This document shows, in pieces, positions 18,170 through 26,088 of a DNA stretch of 64,000 nt (positions within the stretch are counted from its first letter, which is position 1; the number at the start of each line of letters is the position of its first letter). Location of the stretch: contig JAUNSK010000006.1 of NCBI GenBank assembly GCA_030539275.1, positions 1 through 64,000 of the forward strand. The letters run 5' to 3'. Origin of the DNA: Oscillospiraceae bacterium. Lineage in GTDB: Bacteria > Bacillota > Clostridia > Oscillospirales > Ruminococcaceae. The notes beneath the pieces were generated by a model. It did not search any database. It had not been told where the DNA came from and saw nothing but the letters and a program-made list of their open reading frames with translations. The translations under genes and the position numbers were made by a program.

Positions 18170-18832
18170 ATGACGGATATTCTGATCGTTGAAGATAATA
18201 AGGAATTAAGTACGCTCCTTTGTGATTTCCTGCGTGCTGAAAATTATACGGTTTCGGTTGCCGAAAGCGGAGAAAAAGCCTTGTCGCTGTATGAAAAATA
18301 CGGCGCAAGGCTTATTGTGCTTGATATAATGCTTCCGGGCATCGACGGGTTTGCAGTAACAGAGAAGATACGCAGAAAAAGTGATACTCCGATATTTATA
18401 GTCAGTGCAAAAACTCAGAAGGAAGATAAACTGAACGGTCTGTTAACTGGTGCTGATGACTATATAGAAAAGCCGTATGACATAGACATTATGCTGGCAA
18501 AAATAAGCGGACTTTTTAAACGAAGATATGCAATCAATGAGATTACTGACGGAGATCTGAAAATAAATAAGTTAAGCAGGACAGTTTTCAGAAACGGTAT
18601 CAAGCTTGATATGACGGCAAAGGAGTATGACCTTCTCACTATGCTTATTGAGAATAAAGGAAAAGCACTGAGCAAGGAACAGCTGTTCTCTGCAATCTGG
18701 GGAAGTGACAGCTTTTCTGAACCTCAGACACTCACTGTACATATAAAATGGCTGCGCCAGAAAATTGAGAAAAATCCTAAGCAGCCCGAGCGTATACTGA
18801 CAGTCTGGGGCAAGGGGTACAAATACGAATGA
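18170..18832 (+). CDS. OmpR-family response regulator
   Basis: A 220-residue regulator. The receiver domain has the acidic pocket EDN (8-10), phospho-acceptor Asp52 in VLDIMLPG, Ser79 and Lys101 (KP). The C-terminal winged helix (about 125-220) ends in HIKWLRQKIE and GKGYKYE, typical of OmpR/PhoB. It lies 18 bases after the ATPase, and its stop overlaps the start of the kinase gene (ATGA). Likely target: the promoter of the same cassette, as in BceRS/VanRS-like systems. Confidence 0.93.
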   Translation: MTDILIVEDNKELSTLLCDFLRAENYTVSVAESGEKALSLYEKYGARLIVLDIMLPGIDGFAVTEKIRRKSDTPIFIVSAKTQKEDKLNGLLTGADDYIEKPYDIDIMLAKISGLFKRRYAINEITDGDLKINKLSRTVFRNGIKLDMTAKEYDLLTMLIENKGKALSKEQLFSAIWGSDSFSEPQTLTVHIKWLRQKIEKNPKQPERILTVWGKGYKYE

Positions 18833-20070
18833 AGATCTTTAACAGAATTTTTGCTTTGATAATCATATTTGCATGTGCAGTAATTGTTCTTACAAATGTT
18901 ATTCTTTTTAAGTCTGACAATTCCGGTCATAACAGGCCGTACAGGGTGGAGATAAGCAGAATTGCCAGACAAATAGATATAAGCGGGTATGAAAGTATAG
19001 ATCTTTCGGGATGTAAATATATAACTTATATTGAAAAATACTGTGATAATGACGATATATTTTATAATACAGATTCTGATTATTGTATAAAGGAGATTAA
19101 TTCTCAGCTCTACAGATTTGATTATTCATATTTGCAGAAATCTGTTAATATACGTATCTGTCTGGCAGTAAATCTGATCTTAGTGCTTATGACAGTGTTT
19201 ATTATTCTTGTACTCATGTACATAAGATCTCAGATCCTGATGCCATTTAACACGCTTACAGATGTTCCTTATGAACTCTCAAAAGGAAACCTGGTCCAGC
19301 CTCTGAGTGAGAACAGAACAAGATTTTTCGGAAAGTTTGTGTGGGGAGTAAATCTTCTTCGTGATAAGATGGAAATGCAGAAGCAAAATGAACTGCAGCT
19401 TCAGAAAGATAAAAAAACTCTGCTTCTTTCTATTTCTCACGACATAAAAACACCATTGTCAGCGATAAAACTATATTCAAAATCACTGTCAAAAGGACTG
19501 TACAAGGATAAGCAGAAACAAATTGAAGTAGCTGAGAGTATAAATGCCAAAGCTGATGAAATAGAGGATTTTATTTCACAGCTTATCAGAGCTGCCGGGG
19601 AAGATTTTCTCAATTTTGAGGTCAGCTGCACAGAATTTTACCTTTCAGATCTTGTAAACAAAATAAGTAATTATTATTCACAGAAGCTTGACCTGATCAA
19701 TACCGGATTTGATGTGGGCAGTTTTAGTGACGCACTGCTGAAAGCTGATTTTGACAGAAGTATCGAAGTACTTCAGAACATAATGGAAAACGCAATTAAA
19801 TACGGAGACGGACATATTATTAAAATAACATTTTCCGAGGAAGATAACTGCAGACTGGTAACGATTATAAACAGCGGGTGTACACTTAATGACAACGAAC
19901 TGCTGCATATATTTGACAGCTTCTGGCGCGGTTCAAATTCTCACAGCAAGAGCGGCAGCGGTCTCGGACTTTATATCTGCCGTGAGCTGATGAGTGCAAT
20001 GAACGGCGATATTTTTGCAGCTATCAGTGAAGATGAGATGGAGATTACTGTTGTTTTTCCAATGGCGTAG
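18829..20070 (+). CDS. Sensor histidine kinase
   Basis: A 413-residue membrane kinase. Two membrane segments (about 5-27 and 107-131) bracket an extracellular loop of about 80 residues with three cysteines (62, 72, 86). A HAMP-like linker follows, then the HisKA box SISHDIKTPLSAIK with phospho-acceptor His204, the N box NIMENAIKYG, and the G box GSGLGLYICREL. The four-base overlap with the response regulator shows translational coupling. The loop is larger than in intramembrane-sensing BceS kinases, so it may bind its stimulus directly. What it senses is unknown. Confidence 0.92.
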   Translation: MKIFNRIFALIIIFACAVIVLTNVILFKSDNSGHNRPYRVEISRIARQIDISGYESIDLSGCKYITYIEKYCDNDDIFYNTDSDYCIKEINSQLYRFDYSYLQKSVNIRICLAVNLILVLMTVFIILVLMYIRSQILMPFNTLTDVPYELSKGNLVQPLSENRTRFFGKFVWGVNLLRDKMEMQKQNELQLQKDKKTLLLSISHDIKTPLSAIKLYSKSLSKGLYKDKQKQIEVAESINAKADEIEDFISQLIRAAGEDFLNFEVSCTEFYLSDLVNKISNYYSQKLDLINTGFDVGSFSDALLKADFDRSIEVLQNIMENAIKYGDGHIIKITFSEEDNCRLVTIINSGCTLNDNELLHIFDSFWRGSNSHSKSGSGLGLYICRELMSAMNGDIFAAISEDEMEITVVFPMA

Positions 20071-20118
20071 CATCTTATACAGAGAATAATCATTGAAAGA
20101 CAAGAAGGAAGTATAACT

Positions 20119-20793
20119 ATGAGAGATAATAAGAAGGTAAAGCTGATCCTGAATCTGATCTATTTTATCGGTTCGGTATTGTTAATACTATTTGCCGTCT
20201 TTGCATTCGGTTCAGATGCATACATATATTTAAATATCAACCAGTCAAAAATCAGATTTTTTTGTATTTGCTGCCTGGCAGGCTTTTCTGGTGTGTTTTT
20301 TCTGATATTTACTTATCTGTATAGTGACAACCTGAAAAAATCTGTTGTGAAAGTTAATAAACTATTGTTTGCAGCCACAATTGTAATTTCAATGGTTGCG
20401 TGGTTTTCAGACATACATCCGGTCAGAATGGAGTGTCCGGCTGGCAGCAATAAATATGTAATTAAGCTGGGCAGTATATCGCAGTCGAGTTATGTAACTG
20501 TCAGCCGCATGCAAAACATTTTCAGGTCATACGATCTTGCTTCCTTTCATACTGACAACGATGATCTGCACAGATTATATGTTAAGTGGGAGAACGATGA
20601 ACATTTTTATCTGAAAATACAAAGCAGGGGTCCGACATATGACAGTGATAATAATTATCAGTATTATTTTGATTACTACTATATATCAGGTAATACCAGC
20701 AAACAGATATCCGAAAGCGAATATGCTGATTTCAGCCCTGAAACAGGTGAAACTGTATATGATTATTATGAGGATCTGAAGCAACCGGAATGA
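20119..20793 (+). CDS. Membrane protein of unknown function, last gene of the ABC/two-component cassette
   Basis: A 224-residue protein with three hydrophobic segments in its first 100 residues (about 9-35, 47-68 and 77-97). A soluble, Asp/Tyr-rich C-terminal half follows (YDSDNNYQYYFDYYY) and is probably extracellular. GAAGGA precedes the ATG, and the gene follows the kinase by 48 bases with no terminator, so it is probably cotranscribed. It could be an accessory of the FtsX transporter or a sensor partner. I do not recognise the family. Confidence 0.65.
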   Translation: MRDNKKVKLILNLIYFIGSVLLILFAVFAFGSDAYIYLNINQSKIRFFCICCLAGFSGVFFLIFTYLYSDNLKKSVVKVNKLLFAATIVISMVAWFSDIHPVRMECPAGSNKYVIKLGSISQSSYVTVSRMQNIFRSYDLASFHTDNDDLHRLYVKWENDEHFYLKIQSRGPTYDSDNNYQYYFDYYYISGNTSKQISESEYADFSPETGETVYDYYEDLKQPE

Positions 20794-20840
20794 GACTTAT
20801 GTTTTTTTATTAATCTGTTTAAGTACTATTGTTCTGTTGT

Positions 20841-21668
20841 CTACAGCCACTTCTTCTTTCTGAATACTATAAGCCAGACAACACTGACTGCTACACATAG
20901 GAGTACAACAAACAGATATCCGTATTTCCAGTTAAACTCGGGCATTCTGACATTCATTCCATACCAGCCGGCTATAAGAGTGAGCGGAAGAAATATTGAT
21001 GTTACCATTGTAAAAACCTTCATAAGATTATTCTGCTCTATTCCTATCTGTGACTGATAGGATTCTCTTACCTGAGTCAGATACTCTCTTAGGTTCATAG
21101 ACTGGGATACAAGTCTGACTGACCGGTTATGAAGGACCTCAAAGTATTTAAGTCCATCCTCGCTTATCAGGTCATTATCGTTGTCACAGATCTCTTCGAA
21201 TAAAAATTCCAGCTGTTCGTAGTATTTCTTTACCCTCAGAATTTCATTTCGCATTGAAATAAGGTTTTCTCTGAGACCCTCTTCTGTCCCGTCTGTTACG
21301 TTGTCATCAAGATCAGATACTCTGTCCTCTAGCTGCTCTACGTGCTTTGCACTGCCTTTAAACAGGTTTCTGAAAAACAGATACAGAGCATGTTCATTTG
21401 ACTGGTGGGATGCAAAAAGCTTCTGTGCGATCCTCAGTGAATCGTCATTTTCACAGCAATAGAACAGGTCATCCCTGTCAAGGTAAATAAGTATCTGAGC
21501 CGGATCAACATTAGTATTTTCAAGGTCAAACCAGTCAAATGCTATAAGATCATACTTGCCGAAGCTTTCATATGTTTCGATCTGACCGTCCCGGATATAA
21601 TCTATAACTGACTGGTCGATGTATTCTGAATAATTCTGTATCTCATTTATATAAATTACTTTCTGCAT
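20841..21668 (-). CDS. corA: CorA-type divalent cation transporter
   Basis: A 275-residue protein with the CorA layout: an N-terminal cytoplasmic alpha/beta funnel domain with long helices, then two C-terminal membrane segments. The GMN selectivity motif is at residues 237-239 (WYGMNVRMPEF), and a basic tail RKKKWL ends the protein. It should mediate Mg2+ (or Co2+/Ni2+) flux as a pentamer. I chose ATG 21668 because CGGGAG lies 6-7 bases before it; an ATG 11 codons upstream has no ribosome binding site. Its upstream region holds a structured sequence (21748-21865). Confidence 0.9.
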   Translation of the reverse strand: MQKVIYINEIQNYSEYIDQSVIDYIRDGQIETYESFGKYDLIAFDWFDLENTNVDPAQILIYLDRDDLFYCCENDDSLRIAQKLFASHQSNEHALYLFFRNLFKGSAKHVEQLEDRVSDLDDNVTDGTEEGLRENLISMRNEILRVKKYYEQLEFLFEEICDNDNDLISEDGLKYFEVLHNRSVRLVSQSMNLREYLTQVRESYQSQIGIEQNNLMKVFTMVTSIFLPLTLIAGWYGMNVRMPEFNWKYGYLFVVLLCVAVSVVWLIVFRKKKWL

Positions 21669-21747
21669 TTTTATCTCCCGTTTTCTTATTTTTTGTTTCA
21701 TATTAGCATATAATTGAATTATTATTTCCGCTTTTATATCATATAAT

Positions 21748-21865
21748 CCTGATTCAGTATATCATAATTTGCTGTTGCTTTCAATGTCTGATCAGGTTGT
21801 ACAGCAGTTCACACATGATAAATAATTATATTAAAACACCGGATTTAGTACAAAGTCCGGTGTTT
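21748..21865. ncRNA. Candidate structured RNA between corA and the next gene
   Basis: Four short complementary segments interleave: CCTGAT 21748-21753 with ATCAGG 21791-21796, and GCTGT 21771-21775 with ACAGC 21801-21805, an order that would make an H-type pseudoknot. A perfect terminator-like hairpin follows at 21834-21865. On the plus strand a promoter-like pair TTGAAT (21714) and TATCAT (21737) could start a small RNA of about 120 bases. On the minus strand TTGTAC and TATAAT with 17 spacing could start a long corA leader. Either reading is possible; no known riboswitch class matched. Confidence 0.3.
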
Positions 21866-21870
21866 TTGTC
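21834..21870 (+). terminator. Orphan rho-independent terminator
   Basis: AAACACCGGA at 21834-21843 pairs perfectly with TCCGGTGTTT at 21856-21865, then TTT. No plus-strand gene precedes it, since corA runs away from it. Confidence 0.7.
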
Positions 21871-21942
21871 TTTAATTATCCATTATTGTATGATATAATT
21901 AAGTAATAAAATCTGTACTTTTATCGAAAAGAGAGGATATAA

Positions 21943-22167
21943 ATGAAAGATCTATATAAGGTTTTGCATATTTACGAAGCAGAATTCGGATGTGAGGAAA
22001 TGCCGGCAGATGCCGAGCCGATGGTTGATGCTGAACTTGAGGCGGATGATGGAACACGAAAAATAATACACGTGAAAGACAGTACTCTTTATCAGAAAAA
22101 TATCAACGAAGGGGATTTTGTCAGTTTCTGCGGATCTGAAATAGAGAAATCACAAATATCTGGTTGA
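21943..22167 (+). CDS. Small conserved-looking hypothetical protein
   Basis: A 74-residue acidic cytoplasmic protein (KVLHIYEAEFGCEEMP, then ELEADDGTRKIIHVKDSTLY and NINEGDFVSF). The pattern suggests a small beta-barrel or OB-like fold, and I believe similar short proteins occur in other Ruminococcus genomes, without a known role. GAGAGG lies 6 bases before the ATG, and TATAAT at 21894-21899 with an extended TG may be its -10. The promoter of the next gene overlaps its stop codon. Confidence 0.65.
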   Translation: MKDLYKVLHIYEAEFGCEEMPADAEPMVDAELEADDGTRKIIHVKDSTLYQKNINEGDFVSFCGSEIEKSQISG

Positions 22168-22192
22168 TAATGGTCAGACAATATGTTATAAT
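22164..22192 (+). promoter_or_regulatory. Sigma-A-type promoter of the acetyltransferase at 22256
   Basis: TTGATA at 22164-22169, 17-base spacer, TATAAT at 22187-22192; the -35 overlaps the end of the preceding gene. Confidence 0.6.
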
Positions 22193-22255
22193 AATAAAAG
22201 CTGTTACATTTTACAATGTGAAATATTAGACATAATAATATCTGGAGATGTTAAA

Positions 22256-22786
22256 ATGGACAATGAAATAATTATCAGAGATGTAACTGTAAGTGATGCA
22301 CCTGAGCTTCTCGATATATATGCTCCTTACGTTTTAAACACTGCTGTCACGTTCGAATATGATGTACCAACAGCAGACGAGTTTATAAACAGAATTGAAA
22401 AAATCCGCAGGAAGTACCCGTATATAGCAGCTCAGCAAAACGGTGTTATTCTTGGATATGCGTATGCCGGTGCTTTCAAGGAACGTGCAGCATACAATAA
22501 GTCAGCTGAAACTACTATTTATGTAAAAGAGGATTCGAGACGCTGTCATATAGGCAGCAGACTCTACAGTGCACTTGAAGAGAAACTGAGAACCCAGGGG
22601 ATTCTGAATATGAATGCATGTATAGCTTATCCTGAAACCGAGGATGAATATCTGACATTTGACAGTTTCAGATTCCATGAAAAAATGGATTTTGATCTTG
22701 TTGGTGAATTCCATAAATGCGGTTATAAGTTTGGCCGATGGTACAACATGATCTGGATGGAAAAACTGATCGGAGAACATTTATAA
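22256..22786 (+). CDS. GNAT acetyltransferase, phosphinothricin/methionine-sulfone acetyltransferase type
   Basis: A 176-residue GNAT protein of the Pat/YncA group: IRDVTVSDAPELLDIYAPYV at the start, then TAVTFEYDVP, YAYAGAFKERAAYN, the acetyl-CoA loop RRCHIGSRLY, and the C-terminal VGEFHKCGYKFGRWYNMIWM typical of this subfamily. Known members acetylate phosphinothricin, methionine sulfoximine or methionine sulfone on the amine. The acetyl-CoA loop has CH where most have GK, which is unusual. GGAG lies upstream. The DUF4272 gene follows by 33 bases. Confidence 0.85.
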   Translation: MDNEIIIRDVTVSDAPELLDIYAPYVLNTAVTFEYDVPTADEFINRIEKIRRKYPYIAAQQNGVILGYAYAGAFKERAAYNKSAETTIYVKEDSRRCHIGSRLYSALEEKLRTQGILNMNACIAYPETEDEYLTFDSFRFHEKMDFDLVGEFHKCGYKFGRWYNMIWMEKLIGEHL

Positions 22787-22819
22787 AACTATATTATATT
22801 AAAATTGCAGGGGGACACG

Positions 22820-23512
22820 ATGAATAAGACGGAAAATCTTAGCGAACAAATCCTTAGCAGTGTACAAAGAAGAGAGAACTCAAACACAAAGATCAAAAAG
22901 CTTGGTATTGCATGTTTTGAACAGCTGCCGCTTCTTCCTGACAGTTCACAGGTAAAGATCAGGGATATCGACCAGATATGTTCAAGGGCAGTAGCATGTC
23001 TGCTGTCGACTCAGCTTGCCTGTGATCTTGCGAACAGTGAGAATTCGAAACAATCAACAGAGCTGTTTTCAAAGCTTCTCACAAACTTCGGAGTTGAAAA
23101 TGAGCTTATCGCAAAGGAAAAAAGGCTGTTTGACAACAAGTACAGCCAACAGGATATAGTTGATGTCATCTGGACATACGAAGCTTACTGGTCGCTCGTA
23201 TGGGCACTCGGACTTGTAGATGATATTGAGATTCCGGATGATATATGTGACTGTCATACAGCAGTGCATCTGGTAGCAGACTGCAAAAACTATGACACTT
23301 TCAAAGAAAGCTGTTCATTAAGAGATACTGATCAGATACTGGACATGCTTGACCTTTATTACCGTTATCACTGGGCTTGTGAAGATAAACGTCTGAAGCC
23401 TGATACCAATATCGGCAGTCTCAATCCTGAAGTTGTTGTCGAACGTAGACGCGGACTGGAATGGCTTATCAGTGAAGAAACTGACTGGAACGATATATCA
23501 CTTGATACATAA
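22820..23512 (+). CDS. DUF4272 domain protein
   Basis: A soluble 230-residue helical protein. It fits DUF4272 as I recall it: RRENSNTKIKKLGIACFEQLP near the start, ICSRAVACL, WTYEAYWSLVWALGLVD in the middle, and a C-terminal YRYHWACEDKRL with ERRRGLEWLI. Function is unknown. The start is ATG 22820 with AGGGGG 5 bases upstream; a longer frame begins with a TTG that lies before that site. It is probably cotranscribed with the acetyltransferase and followed by the terminator at 23521. Confidence 0.75.
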   Translation: MNKTENLSEQILSSVQRRENSNTKIKKLGIACFEQLPLLPDSSQVKIRDIDQICSRAVACLLSTQLACDLANSENSKQSTELFSKLLTNFGVENELIAKEKRLFDNKYSQQDIVDVIWTYEAYWSLVWALGLVDDIEIPDDICDCHTAVHLVADCKNYDTFKESCSLRDTDQILDMLDLYYRYHWACEDKRLKPDTNIGSLNPEVVVERRRGLEWLISEETDWNDISLDT

Positions 23513-23520
23513 AAACAAAA

Positions 23521-23558
23521 ATCCTCAGCAGAGTATAATTATAATACCTGCTGAGGAT
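23521..23558. terminator. Bidirectional terminator
   Basis: ATCCTCAGCA at 23521-23530 pairs perfectly with TGCTGAGGAT at 23549-23558. The U-run is best for the reverse-strand flavodoxin gene (TTTTTGTTTTT on the minus strand), but it sits between convergent genes and can serve both. Confidence 0.8.
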
Positions 23559-23585
23559 TAATATATTATATGTAAACTGGAAGGT

Positions 23586-24110
23586 TTATTTGTTCAGAGA
23601 CAAAACATATTCCGTAACTGCTTTTATGTTTTCTTTGTCTGTAAAATCCTGAGGTTTATTATAAGCCTCAAGAAGACCTTTTTCATCTTCACCCGGATCA
23701 CTCATATGCTCCAGACGTTTTTTCAGCAAGGACATCAGAACTTTATTTGTGCTGCTGAGCTTTGAGTAGTCAAAACCGCCTCGCAGATAAAAAGTTTTGA
23801 TTACTTTTCTCTGGTCAGGTGTAAGTGCAAAATCCCACAGTTTTTTTATATTTTCTTCTCTTCCGGGATTTGAACCGACTGCAAATATTATCAGGTTTTT
23901 GTCCCGAAGCTTGTTCATGTTACCGGTGATAAGTCTCATTCCATTAATATTACAGGCATAAAGACCTCCTCCGTAAATGACAGTATCATAATCTGATATA
24001 TCACTTAAAGCCGGGTTTTCCTTGAGATCACATCCCAGCTCCCGGGCTATCCACTGTGCATAAGTTTTTGTGAAGCCTGATTTTGATTTGTACGCTACTA
24101 TCGTTTTCAT
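23586..24110 (-). CDS. Flavodoxin-domain protein (Flavodoxin_5/HemG-like)
   Basis: A 174-residue protein starting MKTIVAYKSKSGFTKTYAQW, with the FMN-phosphate loop SKSGFTKTYA at about 9-18. YGGGLYACNINGM and FAVGSNPGREENI are typical of the Flavodoxin_5 family that includes protoporphyrinogen oxidase HemG. No haem genes are nearby, so a general FMN electron-transfer role is as likely. GGAGGAG precedes the ATG. It has no operon partner. Confidence 0.83.
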   Translation of the reverse strand: MKTIVAYKSKSGFTKTYAQWIARELGCDLKENPALSDISDYDTVIYGGGLYACNINGMRLITGNMNKLRDKNLIIFAVGSNPGREENIKKLWDFALTPDQRKVIKTFYLRGGFDYSKLSSTNKVLMSLLKKRLEHMSDPGEDEKGLLEAYNKPQDFTDKENIKAVTEYVLSLNK

Positions 24111-24177
24111 TTTTTCTCCTCCGTCTTTCTTAAAAGTTCAATTAATATATAATGAATTCAGACAACGCAGCACATGA

Positions 24178-24945
24178 TCAGAAGTTTATTATATCTGTTT
24201 GTCTTGAACACATATCCCTGTATTTTTTCGGTGTCATACCGACCTGTTTTCTGAAAACATCGATAAAATAGCTCTGGTTGTTAAAGGCAAGAATATTTGA
24301 TATTTCACCGGGAAGATAATCAGAATATCTGAGCATATTTTTTGCTGTTTCTATTTTTTTTTCCTGAATATAAGCAGTGACCGTAGATCCTGTTTCTTTT
24401 TTAAATAAACGGGAAAGATAACTGCTGTTGAGATGTGTATATTGAGCAAGATCGGTTATGCGTATACGTGTATGAAGATTATTATATATATACTCCACAC
24501 ATTCTACAACCGGTTTAGAATATATATTTTTACTGCGGATCTGTTTCATTCTGGCTGTATAATCTGCTGACATCATGGCATGTAGTTCTGATAACATTTT
24601 CGGATCTGTATATTTGTCAGCTTTGATTATATACAGATCACTGAGATTGTACGCTGTTTCATGATTCATGCCGCCCTCTATGCAAAATCTTGCGATAAGT
24701 GCTGCTGTAACAACAAAGTGATATTTTATGTTTCTTACAGGATCGTCAGACAGTTTGCCAAGACCTATTTTATTACAGAAATCTTCTGCACAGAATTTTT
24801 TTACTTTATCGGTTTCTCCGTTTTTAACAGCTATGTAAAATTCAAATTCTTTGCTGTACGGTGCATGGAATTCATTGTACTCCCTCATTATAAATTCTCT
24901 GTAGCTAAGTTCCTTGTCTATCCCCAACAAATCACCCCATTTCAT
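24178..24945 (-). CDS. AraC-family regulator divergent from the beta-glucan genes
   Basis: A 255-residue regulator with two C-terminal AraC helix-turn-helix motifs (about 155-250: LNSSYLSRLFKKETGSTV and QSYFIDVFRKQVGMTPKKYR) and an N-terminal domain (VRNIKYHFVVTAALIARF, then GGMNHETAYNLSDLYI) common in clostridial AraC proteins. The regulator at 37239 is a close paralogue along its whole length. No Shine-Dalgarno sequence precedes the ATG, and a -10 TATAAT ends only 8 bases upstream, so the mRNA may be leaderless. It is divergent from GH5-GH16 across a 100-base region with an inverted repeat and is the likely activator of that operon. Confidence 0.88.
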   Translation of the reverse strand: MKWGDLLGIDKELSYREFIMREYNEFHAPYSKEFEFYIAVKNGETDKVKKFCAEDFCNKIGLGKLSDDPVRNIKYHFVVTAALIARFCIEGGMNHETAYNLSDLYIIKADKYTDPKMLSELHAMMSADYTARMKQIRSKNIYSKPVVECVEYIYNNLHTRIRITDLAQYTHLNSSYLSRLFKKETGSTVTAYIQEKKIETAKNMLRYSDYLPGEISNILAFNNQSYFIDVFRKQVGMTPKKYRDMCSRQTDIINF

Positions 24946-24954
24946 ATAGTTGTA

Positions 24955-24997
24955 TTATATCATTATTTTAATAAAAATACAATTAAAATGATATAAT
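24955..24997. promoter_or_regulatory. Divergent promoters within an inverted repeat, AraC operator candidate
   Basis: An AT-rich sequence of 18 bases at 24955-24972 is repeated in inverted orientation at 24982-24996 (ATTAAAATGATATAA) apart from a two-base insertion. Each arm contains a -10: TATAAT on the plus strand at 24992-24997 for GH5, and TATAAT on the minus strand for the AraC gene with TTGTAT 17 bases before it. The plus-strand -35 is poor, which fits activator dependence. Confidence 0.5.
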
Positions 24998-25045
24998 CAA
25001 TATATCCAAAATGTTAAAATATAATCATAAGCAGGAGGCGTTTTT

Positions 25046-26068
25046 ATGAAAGAATTTACAGGATATAAAAGAGGAGTCAACCTGGGAGGATGGCTTTCCC
25101 AGACTGAACACACAACAGAGCATTACAACACATTTATAACAGAAAATGATATCAGAATAATATCCGGATGGGGCATGGATCATGTCAGACTTCCGATAGA
25201 TTACGAACTTGTTAAGGATAATGATGGCAATGACATCGAAGAAGGGTATACTTATATAGACAACTGTCTTGAATGGTGCAAAAAATATAACCTCAATATG
25301 ATTCTTGACCTTCACAAGACTGCCGGTTATTCTTTTGATGAGGATGCTAACAGTTTCTTTTACAGTCCTGATCTTCAGGTTAAATTTATTGAGCTGTGGG
25401 ATGCTCTTGCGCAGCGTTACGGAAAATATCATGAAAGACTGGTTTTTGAACTTCTCAACGAAGTCGTTGATGATAAAGTTGAGGATACATGGAACGGTAT
25501 AATTAAAAAGACGATTCCGGTTATAAGAAAATATGCACCGACTATCAGGATCATCGTTGGCGGAGTAAGAAATAACAGCGTTCTTTGTGTAAGAGGTCTG
25601 GATAAACCATATGATGAAAATATCGTATATACTTTCCATTTCTATGAGCCGCTCATATTTACACATCAGAAAGCATACTGGGTAAAAAAGATGACAGAGG
25701 ATTTTGAAACAGATTATCCCTGCGATCTCGATACCTATATCGAGCAGACAGAAAAGTATTTGCCTGCAGAAAACGGTGAATTTTATGACACTATCCGTAC
25801 AAAAAATGCTGATAAGGAATTTATAAGAACATCGTTTGCTGATGCACTTAAAACAGCTGAGGAAAGAAATGTTCCGATTTACTGCGGTGAGTATGGTGTC
25901 ATTGACAGGACATCTGTAGAGTCAGCACTTAACTGGTTTTCCGATATGCACAGTGTATTTGAGGAATATTCAATTTCAAGAGCTGTCTGGAACTATAAAG
26001 GCAAGGATTTCGGAATAATTGATGGTCATTATAGCGGAGTATTGGATAAGCTTATTAAGCTTCTGTAA
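25046..26068 (+). CDS. Cytoplasmic GH5-family glycoside hydrolase
   Basis: A 340-residue GH5 TIM-barrel enzyme. Visible family motifs: RGVNLGGWL at the start, GMDHVRLPIDY, the acid/base in FELLNEV (Glu139), HFYEP (His198, Tyr200) and the nucleophile in IYCGEYGV (Glu282). RGVNLGGW is typical of exo-beta-1,3-glucanase-like and some endoglucanase subfamilies. No signal peptide is present, so it probably cuts imported oligosaccharides in the cytoplasm. AGGAGG precedes the ATG. It is first in an operon with a GH16 lipoprotein 20 bases downstream, which points to beta-1,3 or mixed-linkage glucan as substrate. Confidence 0.9.
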   Translation: MKEFTGYKRGVNLGGWLSQTEHTTEHYNTFITENDIRIISGWGMDHVRLPIDYELVKDNDGNDIEEGYTYIDNCLEWCKKYNLNMILDLHKTAGYSFDEDANSFFYSPDLQVKFIELWDALAQRYGKYHERLVFELLNEVVDDKVEDTWNGIIKKTIPVIRKYAPTIRIIVGGVRNNSVLCVRGLDKPYDENIVYTFHFYEPLIFTHQKAYWVKKMTEDFETDYPCDLDTYIEQTEKYLPAENGEFYDTIRTKNADKEFIRTSFADALKTAEERNVPIYCGEYGVIDRTSVESALNWFSDMHSVFEEYSISRAVWNYKGKDFGIIDGHYSGVLDKLIKLL

Positions 26069-26088
26069 ATTGAAAGAGGGGAAATACT

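Noticed and set aside
25025-25666. A 213-residue reverse frame opposite the GH5 gene
   Set aside because: It is a long antisense shadow of the GH5 codons; the GH5 frame has intact catalytic motifs and a ribosome binding site.
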